Of a stretch of 64,000 nt of DNA, positions 16,172 to 25,431 are shown piece by piece. Below the pieces are notes generated by a model. It saw only the letters and a list, made by a program, of their open reading frames with translations, did no database searches and was not told the origin of the DNA. The stretch is taken from NCBI GenBank assembly GCA_030682255.1, contig JAUXOK010000017.1, forward strand, positions 1-64,000. The letters are read 5' to 3'. Both the position numbers and the translations under genes were made by a program. Every line of letters starts with the position of its first letter. The stretch's first letter is position 1. Origin of the DNA: Bacteroidota bacterium. GTDB taxonomy: Bacteria > Bacteroidota > Bacteroidia > NS11-12g > UBA955.

Positions 16172-17569
16172 GTGTTTCTGCTTTCACCCAAATCTATCAA
16201 GTTTATATTATTGCCTTTGGCATGCTTGATTTTTGCAATATCCAAAATTAGTGATTTACAATTGCCATATTTTTGGGATGAAATTGCAGCCTATATGAAT
16301 GGTGTGATTTATATGTTAGACAATGGCATTTCTTTATTGCCTTCTGCTGTACCTCCTGAAATGAGCTTTGGACATCCCCTTTTTTTACATGCATTTTTAG
16401 CTTCTGTGGCAAAAGTTTTTGGATATTCTATTCCACTTATGCGAGGAACAGTTTTGTTTTGTTCTCTATTGTTGGCCATTGGTGTATTTGTTTTAGCAAG
16501 AAAAAATAGTAACAATTATCTCTCTGCTTTAATAGCAGTTGTTATTCTTTTAGCTCAACCTATTGTATTTGCTCAATCTACAATGATTTTGTTAGAACTG
16601 CTTTTAACATTATTGGTAGTTTATGCCATTCTTTTTTACACCAATAACCAACATATTTTAGCTGCACTGATGGCTAGTTTGGCTGTATTAACAAAAGAAA
16701 CAGGTGTGGTTCTAGCAATTGCTTTAATGGTTCAGGTCATCGTTGATTTTTACATTGCTAAAGATAGAAGAAAGCTGAAAAATCTATTATTGATTTACAG
16801 TTTTCCATTTCTTGTTTTTTTAGTTTTTTTAATCATACAAAAAAATACATATGGTTGGTATTTAAACCCTGCAAATCTTGGCGCAACCAAGCTAACTCTT
16901 AAAAGTATGCTTCAAAAAACATGGGATTACCCAATTGAAATTGTTTTTATTGACCAAGGCCGTTATGTATATTCGATAATTTTACTTTTGTTTTTAATTT
17001 TGAAATCAAAATTCATAAAGTTTAGATACAATAGATTGAGTAGTATCATGATTGTTTTTATACTTGGTTTTATGGCTTTCTCTTCAATTGCCCATACCTT
17101 AGAAAGATATTTCATAGTCTTAATGCCGTTTGCTGCTATTCTTTTTGCACAGGCAATTACTTATTTTGAAAAATGGCATATAAGCTTAGTTATTTTAATT
17201 CTTGGGGTTTCACTAACTTCAAATTGGTTACACAGAAATAATGGCAAGAAGTTTTCAGATGTAGATATTAGTTATCGTCAACATATCAAAGTTAACCAAG
17301 ATTTAATGAACTATATCAATTCAGGTGTTTTTAAAAATGACACCTTAGGTTTTTCATTTCCACTCAAAGAAGCTGCTATTGACAGTAGATTCGGATATTT
17401 ACAGGAAAAAAACTTTCATTCAGATTTGTTTTTTACCAATGGATTAAAATATTACGTTTACACTTCACCTGGCAATTTTGAAAATAATCCCCCTGATACA
17501 GCTATTTTAAAAGAATTTAAAAGTTTTAAAAGTGAGCTAGCCAAAGGTATGATTTATGTCAGAAAGTAA
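16172..17569 (+). CDS. GT39-like membrane glycosyltransferase (ArnT/PMT type)
   Basis: The 465-residue protein has about ten hydrophobic segments. An acidic pair follows the first one (FWDEIAAY, Asp36-Glu37), as in GT-C enzymes of family 39, whose first periplasmic loop holds the catalytic Asp-Glu. Further family-like marks are a GHPLF segment in the first loop and a LTKETG turn near residue 172. Such enzymes transfer a sugar from a polyprenyl phosphate carrier to lipid, polysaccharide or protein at the outer face of the inner membrane. The GTG start is uncertain because the -7 box ends only 4 bases before it. The gene is convergent with the DUF1275 gene, with 16 bases between the two stops. 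Confidence 0.75.
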   Translation: MFLLSPKSIKFILLPLACLIFAISKISDLQLPYFWDEIAAYMNGVIYMLDNGISLLPSAVPPEMSFGHPLFLHAFLASVAKVFGYSIPLMRGTVLFCSLLLAIGVFVLARKNSNNYLSALIAVVILLAQPIVFAQSTMILLELLLTLLVVYAILFYTNNQHILAALMASLAVLTKETGVVLAIALMVQVIVDFYIAKDRRKLKNLLLIYSFPFLVFLVFLIIQKNTYGWYLNPANLGATKLTLKSMLQKTWDYPIEIVFIDQGRYVYSIILLLFLILKSKFIKFRYNRLSSIMIVFILGFMAFSSIAHTLERYFIVLMPFAAILFAQAITYFEKWHISLVILILGVSLTSNWLHRNNGKKFSDVDISYRQHIKVNQDLMNYINSGVFKNDTLGFSFPLKEAAIDSRFGYLQEKNFHSDLFFTNGLKYYVYTSPGNFENNPPDTAILKEFKSFKSELAKGMIYVRK

Positions 17570-17585
17570 TAATCCAGTATAAATT

Positions 17586-18311
17586 TCAAGTAATGTTGTT
17601 CTTTTTTTTCCATTTTAAGAATTTGAATTTTATTTGATCATATACCAATCCAAAAATTAATAGAAAAGAAGGTATTAGAAGTGAATATAATTGAATGTAT
17701 TTATAAAAAAAACCAGCTAAAACTCCACCAATAAAAAAGAAGGATATTATTCGCCATCTTAATATAATTGTTTCAATTAATTTTCTTTTGTTAATAGTAC
17801 TTTTAAACATCAAAAATTGAGAAATCTCAATGCCTAAATCAGTAAAAAGTCCTGTTAAATGAGTGGTCCGAACAACTGCATTTGATATTTTTGTTACTAG
17901 TGCATTTTGTAAACCCATAGCAAATAATAAACTTATGGCAATTACATTTGAATGTTCAATTCTTAAATTATTTCCTAAAAGCCCAATCAGACTCAATATG
18001 ACAATTTCTATAGCTACTGGCAATATGAAAATGTTTCTTTCATTATGTTTTCTTATCATTTCAATGAATGTATTTGAGACAAACGCACCCAAAAAAAATG
18101 ATAGAATATAAACAAAAAAAATCATGCCTTCATAAAACTTAAGTTTATAAACATCGTCCACAAAAAACGCAAAATGTCCTGTAACATTTGTTGTTAACTT
18201 TTGAATAGAAACAAATCCTGTCACATTAACAAAACCAGCCACAAATGACAATAATGTAGCTATTTTAAGGTTGTGCGAATGGTTTCTATTGGGTCCTTGA
18301 TGTGTAAACAC
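17586..18311 (-). CDS. DUF1275 (YoaK-family) membrane protein
   Basis: The 241-residue protein has six hydrophobic segments. It begins with the conserved pattern of the family: LSFVAGFVNVTGFV, then TTNVTGHFA, then a second half with MGLQNALV and VVRTTHLTGLFTDLG. The function of YoaK-family proteins is not established; they are inner-membrane proteins distantly related to transporters. The start is GTG at 18311. No clear TAnnTTTG box lies directly upstream. Confidence 0.9.
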   Translation of the reverse strand: MFTHQGPNRNHSHNLKIATLLSFVAGFVNVTGFVSIQKLTTNVTGHFAFFVDDVYKLKFYEGMIFFVYILSFFLGAFVSNTFIEMIRKHNERNIFILPVAIEIVILSLIGLLGNNLRIEHSNVIAISLLFAMGLQNALVTKISNAVVRTTHLTGLFTDLGIEISQFLMFKSTINKRKLIETIILRWRIISFFFIGGVLAGFFYKYIQLYSLLIPSFLLIFGLVYDQIKFKFLKWKKKNNIT

Positions 18312-18503
18312 TTTGCGATATTTTAATTGTCTTTTTGAATCAGATAAAATTCATCCCAATTTGTTTAAATTTAGAATAAATTTAATTAAGTTCTGATTTT
18401 ATCATTGCAATATTAAACAAAAGAACCTACTGATACTAAATAATCTATGTCCACTACTTACTTTTGATAGCATTTAAATGGAATTATATTTGAGTATGTT
18501 CCA

Positions 18504-20333
18504 CTAAAACAACCGCACCCCAAACTGATAACCCAACCAAGCGTGTTGCGGATAGTTGCCTTCAATTCTTAAAAAGGGCGTGCTGCCATAGTTTTTTAAT
18601 TTGGATTGATAATCTACATCATTGATATCAGCAATTAAATGGTTGATTGTTGCACCTGCAAAAATCGATAATCCCTTGAAGAAAGTCCATTCAGTACTTA
18701 CAAATAGTCTGCTATGAAGTTTTAGATTCTCTGAGTCGAAATTATTGGATAATTGTTGAGATAGAATGCCAATATTGAGATTCAACGGTTTGGATATTTT
18801 AATATTGCTGCCCAAGCCGAAACCATAAGCCAGTAATGAACTTCTGCTACCAATAAGCATTTCTGAATTGACAGCTATAATGCTGTGCAGTTTTCTCGTA
18901 CCTGAGCGAAATGCTAGTCCTAACATGTTGTTTTCATTTTGATTGATTTCTAACTGATGAATGCCATTTCTAATAATGTTTATCAATCCTAAAGTCATCC
19001 CTTCTGCACTATCAGCTATATTGATTAATCCGATTTGAAATCCTTTCACTTTTCGGGCAATATTGATAACACCAGCTATTTGTCCACCATTGATTTCATT
19101 GGCCACATTTACGACACCTGCTAGTTGAACCGCATTGGTTTTATAAGCCGCTAAATTAAAAACACCTGCTGCTTGAAATCCATCTAAATCTCCTCTATTG
19201 ATATTGCCAACTCCTGCAAATTGCATTGCTCTGCTGTTCAAATTGTTGTAATTGTATATCCCTGCAAACTGAACACCATTTGTAATGCCTAGATTTTGAT
19301 TAGAAACTCCAGCAAATTGAGCCCCTTTAAAATCACCTCCAACCAAGTTGGATAGCCCAGAAAATTGAGCACCTACCACATCTTTTCTGATGATATTTAC
19401 CAAGCCGCCAAATTCTACACCATTTAATCCACCATTATATCCTGCCAACAAGTTAAAGGATAGGCGATTCGTAGTTAAGCTACTTAATTTGCCATTGCTG
19501 CCAATGGGAGGAAAAAACGAAATTTGCCAATTTCTCTCAAATGAATCTACAATGTTTTTTTCATTCAGTTTTTGATATTTATTGATCAACCATTTGCCAA
19601 GATTCAGATCTTGCATATCGGTTTTGCTTTGTTTTTGAGCTACTTTAGTTTCTTGAACAATGCTGTCAGAAAAATTTATTTGATAGGAGGTGTCTATCGC
19701 TTCTATTTCTTCGTTTTCTATAGGATTAATGAGACTTAATAAATTAATATTATGATTGATAACACCAGCATTTTCGAATGTAATTTTGCAAACAGTATCT
19801 TTAAAATCACTGTGAGAGAATTGCAAATTGATTTCAGGATTTTTTGATGTGATGTTAAGTTTATAATATCCAAAATCACCTGAAAAAGTTGAACTTAGTG
19901 TTTGTCTTTCATAAATACTAACGTTAGAAATAGCGTCTCCAGAAATCATATTTCTGATATATCCTGAGATAATAAAATTGTATTTGGTTTGATGAATTTG
20001 GGCTGTTTTGTTGGCAATTTTGGGACTCATCTTTTTTTGAAGAATCAGGTGATTGCCGATTTGTTGATAGCTTATCTGTTGTTTAAAAAGTTCATCTAAA
20101 ACCTCTTTTACCGTTCTATTATCTGCATGAATGGTTACCATTTGTTGGGTATTAACAACTTGATTGGCATAAGAAAAATTGAAATGCGCTGTTTCGGAGA
20201 TGATATTGAGTGCTTTACCCAATTTTTGATTCGATATTTTCAAAGATATTTTTCTTTCCAATATAGGCATAGAAGATTGTGACATCAGCGAAGTGGACAT
20301 CGCTAAAAGCATAAGAAATAATAAGTTTTTCAT
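18504..20333 (-). CDS. STN-domain protein with carboxypeptidase-regulatory-like domain and AGV/N repeats
   Basis: A signal peptide (LLAMSTSLMSQ) is followed by an STN (secretin/TonB short N-terminal) domain at about residues 28-100 (ISNQKLGKALNIISETA, HADNRTVKEVLDELF). A carboxypeptidase regulatory-like beta domain follows at about 125-210. Residues 298-454 are about 20-residue repeats with the core (Q/E)-(F/I)-(A/G)-G-(V/L)-x-N, suggesting a regular beta structure or barrel. STN domains normally sit at the start of signalling TonB receptors and contact FecR. Here the STN protein is separate and follows fecR with no gap, while the TonB receptor at 22703-25045 lacks one. It probably acts at the outer membrane, signalling to FecR. 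Confidence 0.85.
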   Translation of the reverse strand: MKNLLFLMLLAMSTSLMSQSSMPILERKISLKISNQKLGKALNIISETAHFNFSYANQVVNTQQMVTIHADNRTVKEVLDELFKQQISYQQIGNHLILQKKMSPKIANKTAQIHQTKYNFIISGYIRNMISGDAISNVSIYERQTLSSTFSGDFGYYKLNITSKNPEINLQFSHSDFKDTVCKITFENAGVINHNINLLSLINPIENEEIEAIDTSYQINFSDSIVQETKVAQKQSKTDMQDLNLGKWLINKYQKLNEKNIVDSFERNWQISFFPPIGSNGKLSSLTTNRLSFNLLAGYNGGLNGVEFGGLVNIIRKDVVGAQFSGLSNLVGGDFKGAQFAGVSNQNLGITNGVQFAGIYNYNNLNSRAMQFAGVGNINRGDLDGFQAAGVFNLAAYKTNAVQLAGVVNVANEINGGQIAGVINIARKVKGFQIGLINIADSAEGMTLGLINIIRNGIHQLEINQNENNMLGLAFRSGTRKLHSIIAVNSEMLIGSRSSLLAYGFGLGSNIKISKPLNLNIGILSQQLSNNFDSENLKLHSRLFVSTEWTFFKGLSIFAGATINHLIADINDVDYQSKLKNYGSTPFLRIEGNYPQHAWLGYQFGVRLF

Positions 20334-21305
20334 CTATTTACAATGGTTTCCTTTAATGATGATGGTATGATTGTCTTCGTCTTTCTGATAGGAAAATTGT
20401 AGGGTCGCTGTTATTACTTGAATGATATCTTCTAACTTTTCATTTTTAAAAGTGCTAGTCAACAAGCAATCCTTGATGTCAGCGTTTTCAATGATAATTT
20501 CATAGTGGTTTTGGAATTTATTTAAATCAGAAATAACATCTTCTAGCCTTTGATTATTAAATTGCAACGTGCCTGTGTGATAAGACAATTCATTGCTTGT
20601 TTTGATATTTAAGGCAGATAAAGTAGATTTATTTTGATCGTATAAAGCACCCATGCCAGCAGTGAGAGTTTGTTTGCCTACAGGAGTGGTGAAAATCACC
20701 GTTCCTTCTATCACTTTAACTGAGGTAAAATTGTACTGAGATTCGACTTCAAATGATGTGCCGACAACTGTTATAGAAACATCATGGGTTGATATTATAA
20801 AGGGTTTGTTTTTATTAGCTGCTACATTAAAAAATGCTTTGCCGCTGTCTAATTTAACAATTCTTTTGTTGCTAAATTTTGACTGTGAAAATCTAAAACT
20901 TCCATTGTTTAGGGTCACTTTTGAACCATCCTCTAAATTGATTTTTTGGATATCTTTTTCTGAAGTATAAAAAGCCGAAACATATAAGCCTTGTTTTTGA
21001 CTTTGATAAATTAAACCAACAATACTTAAAATAACAACTACAGATGCTGCCACCAACCATTGTCTTTTAAATGAAATAACTTTGGTTGCTGGTTTTTCAT
21101 TTAATTGATGTTTAATTTTTTGCCAAGCCTTGTCTGTATTAAATTCTTCTTCGTTTTTTACATGAATACTTTCATCCCAAATGGTTTTAAAACTTTGAAA
21201 TTGACGCTCGTTTTCAGGGTCAGATTTTCTCCAATCATCCATCATAATAATTTCGTGTGGTTCTGCCTCGCCAACCAGATATTTGATGATTAAATCTTCT
21301 TTCAT
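20334..21305 (-). CDS. FecR-family anti-sigma factor
   Basis: The 323-residue protein has a short cytoplasmic N-terminal domain (LVGEAEPHE and DDWRKSDPEN), one transmembrane helix near residues 85-102, a periplasmic FecR domain (LEDGSKVTLN, VVGTSFEVES) and a C-terminal DUF4974-like region (LEDVISDLNKFQNHYEI). It should bind the sigma factor encoded just upstream and release it on a signal from the outer membrane. Its start overlaps the sigma gene stop by 4 bases (ATGA), and its stop abuts the STN gene. Confidence 0.95.
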   Translation of the reverse strand: MKEDLIIKYLVGEAEPHEIIMMDDWRKSDPENERQFQSFKTIWDESIHVKNEEEFNTDKAWQKIKHQLNEKPATKVISFKRQWLVAASVVVILSIVGLIYQSQKQGLYVSAFYTSEKDIQKINLEDGSKVTLNNGSFRFSQSKFSNKRIVKLDSGKAFFNVAANKNKPFIISTHDVSITVVGTSFEVESQYNFTSVKVIEGTVIFTTPVGKQTLTAGMGALYDQNKSTLSALNIKTSNELSYHTGTLQFNNQRLEDVISDLNKFQNHYEIIIENADIKDCLLTSTFKNEKLEDIIQVITATLQFSYQKDEDNHTIIIKGNHCK

Positions 21306-21898
21306 ATTGATACGATTTGGGTTAAAATGTAGAGGTTAAAAAATGATAATAAATAAAACACCCAAATTGTGATGTATTCACTCAGATTTTCGCGCATTAA
21401 ACGCAGGGCTTTTCCCATGTGATTTTCAACTGTTTTAACAGAGATATTCAAGACATTTGAGATTTCCTTGTATTTTAAATTTTCAAATCTACTTAATCTA
21501 AAAACCAAACGACATTGCTCTGGCAAATTATTAATTGCTTTTTCTATTTTTTGGGTCAATTCCTTGGCTTGCAAATGCTCGCTTGCCCTAGGTGCTTCTT
21601 GATTTTGTTTGTTCATTTCAATAAATTGTCTTTTCATTTTTTGATGTTTCAAATTGTTGATGACTGAATGATAAACGCTTTTGTAAAGATAGGATTTGAT
21701 AGAGATTTCAATGACTCTTTCTTCCCTTTTTTCCCATAATTTAACAAAGATGTTTTGAACAATTTCTTCTGCATCTTCCTTGTTGTCAATCCATGTAGAA
21801 GCATATCGACACAAACCCTGATAATACGTTTTAAACACATTTTCATAATCTTCAATAGTTTGAATATTTAAACTTTGTTTATCCTCAAATTGATACAT
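21302..21898 (-). CDS. ECF-type RNA polymerase sigma-70 factor
   Basis: The 198-residue length and sequence fit the Bacteroidota expansion of ECF factors. Region 2 contains DAEEIVQNIFVKLWE. Region 4 contains LPEQCRLVFRLSRFENLKYKEIS followed by SVKTVENHMGKALR. A hydrophobic tail (YITIWVFYLLSFFNLYILTQ) extends past region 4; it could be a membrane anchor and is unusual. The partner anti-sigma factor FecR is the next gene. Upstream, TAAATTCG at 21928-21921 on the minus strand differs by one base from the housekeeping -7 box. Confidence 0.95.
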   Translation of the reverse strand: MYQFEDKQSLNIQTIEDYENVFKTYYQGLCRYASTWIDNKEDAEEIVQNIFVKLWEKREERVIEISIKSYLYKSVYHSVINNLKHQKMKRQFIEMNKQNQEAPRASEHLQAKELTQKIEKAINNLPEQCRLVFRLSRFENLKYKEISNVLNISVKTVENHMGKALRLMRENLSEYITIWVFYLLSFFNLYILTQIVSI

Positions 21899-21950
21899 TG
21901 TAAATACGTTTTGTGCTCTGCGAATTTATTAACTATTTTTTTCATTCTCA

Positions 21951-22682
21951 TTAGTTTATAGAAACAATCTTTCCGCTACCAGAGATTTTAACATCTGTTT
22001 GGCAATTGCCTTTGTAATAGATTTTGCCACTTCCCGAAATGTCACCTTTTAATCTTTCAGAACAAAAAACCTCCATAGTTCCTGATCCATTGATAGAGGC
22101 GTCTATTTTATTTATCAAAAATGGGTAAGCCTTGATTTTACCTGAACCTCTTATGTCAAAGTTTCCATATAAACAAAATTGATTATTTGTTAAATAAATA
22201 TCGCCAGAACCATTTATCTTAGCACTTGTATGATTAATGACATTGCTATTGAAGGCAATTTTTCCTGAACCTCTGAGACTTAAATCCAATCTTTCTATGT
22301 CTATAAAGTTGTTGCAAGTTACACTTCCACTACCGTTAACATAAACATCAGAGATATTGGGCGTATAAACTTTAATAGAAATGGGGTTGTGTTTTCTGAT
22401 GGAAGTAAGGTTTTTTAATCGGATATTTATCGTACTTTGTTTGACTTTGGTTTCTATCACATCAATGATGTTTTTTTGGGCAAAAATCTCAATGTGTGAG
22501 ATGCTGTCGTAAATTACTTCTACATCAGCATTTATACGTAAATCTAGTTTTTGAAAGTTAGTAATAGTTCTGTATTCTGTTACGGATGGCCCTTTTCCAG
22601 ATTGAATTAAGCCGCCTTTTTGGCATGATGAAAAAAAGGTTATACTACTGATTAGTAAAGCGATTGCGATGTTTTGTTTCAT
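21951..22682 (-). CDS. Lipoprotein with GIN (DUF2807) domain
   Basis: The N-terminus is a lipoprotein signal ending FFSSC, with the Cys as the lipidation site. The rest is a right-handed beta-helix-like domain marked by six regular GSG turns (VNGSGS, LRGSGK, INGSGD, IRGSGK, INGSGT, SGSGK), typical of DUF2807 'head GIN' proteins of Bacteroidota. Function is unknown; these proteins are surface or periplasmic and may bind polysaccharide. It starts 20 bases after the TonB receptor stop and ends 52 bases before the sigma factor start, so it is probably cotranscribed with the receptor. Confidence 0.9.
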   Translation of the reverse strand: MKQNIAIALLISSITFFSSCQKGGLIQSGKGPSVTEYRTITNFQKLDLRINADVEVIYDSISHIEIFAQKNIIDVIETKVKQSTINIRLKNLTSIRKHNPISIKVYTPNISDVYVNGSGSVTCNNFIDIERLDLSLRGSGKIAFNSNVINHTSAKINGSGDIYLTNNQFCLYGNFDIRGSGKIKAYPFLINKIDASINGSGTMEVFCSERLKGDISGSGKIYYKGNCQTDVKISGSGKIVSIN

Positions 22683-22702
22683 ATATATTGATTGTTTAAA
22701 AA

Positions 22703-25045
22703 TTAAAATTCTACTTTATAGCTTAATACTGGGATTAATGGCGTTTGATACCATGTTGTGATGGTTTGTTTTTCAACATCATAATACCTACCACCAATGT
22801 TTTTTTGATTGCTGACATTTTGAATATCTAAACTTAATATGCTGTTGTATTTCAAATGGTTTTTTCTGATACTGAATTTAACATCCGTTCTGAAATAGTT
22901 ATCCAGTTTTTCTGAAAAAGGTTGATCTTCAAAATACACCGCTCTTTGGTTCAATTTGGAAGCTTCAATGTTTATTGGTGTTTCCCAATAGCCGCCATAC
23001 CATAATGTTTTGATATTAAAGCCTAGAAGTTTGCCATTTTTAAGTTGAATTTCTTTACCAGAAGTGAATGTAACAGCATGCTGACCATTGAATCTGGTGT
23101 TTAACCATTCTTTTTGATGGGCTTTGAATTTACTTTGATACAGAGAGGTTGACACCAAATAGTATAAACCTTTGTGCATGAATTTCTCAAAAGTAATTTC
23201 CAATCCATAATTCATACCGATGCCCTTGTTTACCAACGGACTTGTAATCGTTCCCCAAGTTTCATTGATGGTAGATAAATGGCTGCCCATTTCTGCGCCA
23301 ATTGGAATACTAAACAGGTGCTGATAATATGCTTCTGTTTTTATTCTGCTGCTGTTTTTAAAGCTTTTATCATACCCCAAAACAAGATGATGGGCTTTTG
23401 AAAAGTCTAGATTCTTGTTTGGATATAGGATGTTATTTCCGCCAACATTTGTTTGTGCAAAATAAATCCCCGGCAATTGTAGTTGACTGTGTAAACCATA
23501 TCCCAAACTTAAGCTTTGATTATTTGCAAAATCGTATTTGGCAGACATTCTTGGTTCTATCGAATAGCGATTGTTTAGTGTTAAAAACAAACTGTGAATA
23601 CCTGCAATAACAGAGAAACGTTTACTAAATCTTTGGCGCAATTGGGCATAAGCTTGAAAATAAGTTGTTTGTCCGTTTTGATTCAAATTGGTTTGCAAAA
23701 TTTCGTTTGTATCCAACGCTTTTTGATAGGTTTGATACGTCCAATGTGTGGCAATAATTCCTGTTCTTAAATGTAACTTCTGACTGAATTTATGATTCAA
23801 CGTAGAGTTAAGCGCCATTTTATTGTTGCCAATTTTTTGGTTAAATTGAATAAACGTTGTGGCATAGTCGTTTTTATATTGAGCCACTTCATCTTTGATA
23901 GTTGCGTTGGAATAGAGCAACACATTTTTTAAACTTGTTTTTTTGCCGATGTTTAGCAAATGAGTGGCACCCACAGCCGTAGTATTGGTTACATAAATAA
24001 AATTGCTGCGGTCCGATAGGGTTTTCCAAAGCGATGAATCTTTTTGCGCATTTTGTCTTGAATCGCTCAAGCCAGAAAATCCAAATATACTCCATTGCCC
24101 CGATTTGTTTTTTGGCAAATGTACATTGAATGACAAATCTTGAAATGTATTACTACCACTGCCCACATTGATGCCAATTTTATTTAAAATGCCCAAAGTA
24201 GAGTAGCGGTAATTCACCAAAAAGCTACCGCCTTTTTTGCTCAAAGGACCCTCAGCAGCAAAGTCGATTCCTAAGAAACCAGCCTGCAAAGTATATTCTC
24301 TTTTTTGAGCATTTCCCTTCCTCAATTTGATATCAAACACACCGCTCAAAGCATTGCCATATTCAGCCGAAAAAGCCCCCGTCATAAAATCGGAATTACT
24401 CATCAATTGTGCACTTAAAATTGAAACACCACCACCCGAGGCATTGTATGAAGCAAAGTGATTAGGGGAGGGAATATCAATGCCTTCCATACGCCAAAGC
24501 ATGCCAGAAGGTGAATTGCCTCTGATCACAATAGAATTGCCACCATCATCTGCCCCCACCACACCTGCAAAAGAAGTTGCCATACGCGCAGGGTCGTTGA
24601 TAGCAGCTGCAAACTTCTGAGTTTCTTCTACAGAAAAAGTTCTTGCACTAACAACAGACATATTGTTGACTGTTTTTTCTTTCCTGAATTTACTTTTCAC
24701 TGAAACCCCACTGATAGATTGAATTTGTTCTTCCATCTGAATATTTAACACCAATTCTTTGCCACTTGTAAGCAACAGATTCGACAACACAACCTCTTGA
24801 TATTGCGTGTGTCTAACCACTAATTTAATTCTACCCACACTAAGGTTTTTGATTTCAAACTCACCATTTTGATTGGTAGTAGAAAATTTAGAGCTATCTG
24901 TTGCCAATAAAATTACAGCACCTTCGATAGGTGTTTGTAAGGTTTTATCTAACACTGTTCCTTTAACAGATTGTTTAAAATCTTGAGCACAGATTGTTTT
25001 AAACACCATCAACATCCAAAACGCAAAAAGGCTTATTTTCTTCAT
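22703..25045 (-). CDS. TonB-dependent outer-membrane receptor
   Basis: The 780-residue protein has a signal peptide (MVFKTICAQ), an N-terminal carboxypeptidase regulatory-like domain (KGTVLDKTLQTPIEGAVI), a plug domain (about residues 125-240, with VIRGNSPSGMLWRMEGIDIP and GNALSGVFDIKL) and a C-terminal 22-strand barrel ending in aromatic residues (SYKVEF). It carries no STN domain. There is no SusD partner next to it, which argues against a classic glycan uptake pair; siderophore, cobalamin, peptide or another ligand is possible. A GIN lipoprotein, ECF sigma, FecR and an STN protein follow on the same strand. Confidence 0.93.
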   Translation of the reverse strand: MKKISLFAFWMLMVFKTICAQDFKQSVKGTVLDKTLQTPIEGAVILLATDSSKFSTTNQNGEFEIKNLSVGRIKLVVRHTQYQEVVLSNLLLTSGKELVLNIQMEEQIQSISGVSVKSKFRKEKTVNNMSVVSARTFSVEETQKFAAAINDPARMATSFAGVVGADDGGNSIVIRGNSPSGMLWRMEGIDIPSPNHFASYNASGGGVSILSAQLMSNSDFMTGAFSAEYGNALSGVFDIKLRKGNAQKREYTLQAGFLGIDFAAEGPLSKKGGSFLVNYRYSTLGILNKIGINVGSGSNTFQDLSFNVHLPKNKSGQWSIFGFSGLSDSRQNAQKDSSLWKTLSDRSNFIYVTNTTAVGATHLLNIGKKTSLKNVLLYSNATIKDEVAQYKNDYATTFIQFNQKIGNNKMALNSTLNHKFSQKLHLRTGIIATHWTYQTYQKALDTNEILQTNLNQNGQTTYFQAYAQLRQRFSKRFSVIAGIHSLFLTLNNRYSIEPRMSAKYDFANNQSLSLGYGLHSQLQLPGIYFAQTNVGGNNILYPNKNLDFSKAHHLVLGYDKSFKNSSRIKTEAYYQHLFSIPIGAEMGSHLSTINETWGTITSPLVNKGIGMNYGLEITFEKFMHKGLYYLVSTSLYQSKFKAHQKEWLNTRFNGQHAVTFTSGKEIQLKNGKLLGFNIKTLWYGGYWETPINIEASKLNQRAVYFEDQPFSEKLDNYFRTDVKFSIRKNHLKYNSILSLDIQNVSNQKNIGGRYYDVEKQTITTWYQTPLIPVLSYKVEF

Positions 25046-25150
25046 TTACACCCCTAAGACATCCATGATTGAAAATACCCCTACTCGGAAGAGAAAAATA
25101 TTTTTTTCAAACTTCTTTCTCTCTTTCTACTAAAATCTAACATAAGGAAT

Positions 25151-25275
25151 TATCCCGTAGGGATGACATATTTATAGAAAAGAAACAAACAACGTTGATT
25201 TACGACCCGCCTTGGGCGGGTCGAATTTATCATTTCATTAAATTATGTTATAACTATGTGACCACCTCGTGGTCA
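25151..25275. repeat. Hairpin-bearing intergenic element
   Basis: The 386-base gap before the MtfA-like gene contains a TATCCCGTAGGGATGACATA segment and two short perfect hairpins with 3-base loops: CGACCCGCC-TTG-GGCGGGTCG (25203-25223) and TGACCAC-CTC-GTGGTCA (25259-25275). They are GC-rich against an AT-rich background and look like dispersed repeat elements. They are not followed by T runs, so they are unlikely to be terminators. No open frame of note lies here. Confidence 0.5.
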
Positions 25276-25431
25276 TTAAAATCCATTAGACCTCATCAAC
25301 AAAAAAAGCCTTCAACAATTTTACGGTAGGTTTCAACTGTGGGATTATAGAATACCACAATAATTTCGAATTAATTTTATAAATCAAATTGGTAATATTT
25401 TAATAATTGTTTTTATTTGCATCTAACAATC

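Noticed and set aside
25203-25275. Rho-independent terminators
   Set aside because: The hairpins are not followed by T runs, so dispersed repeat elements are a better explanation.
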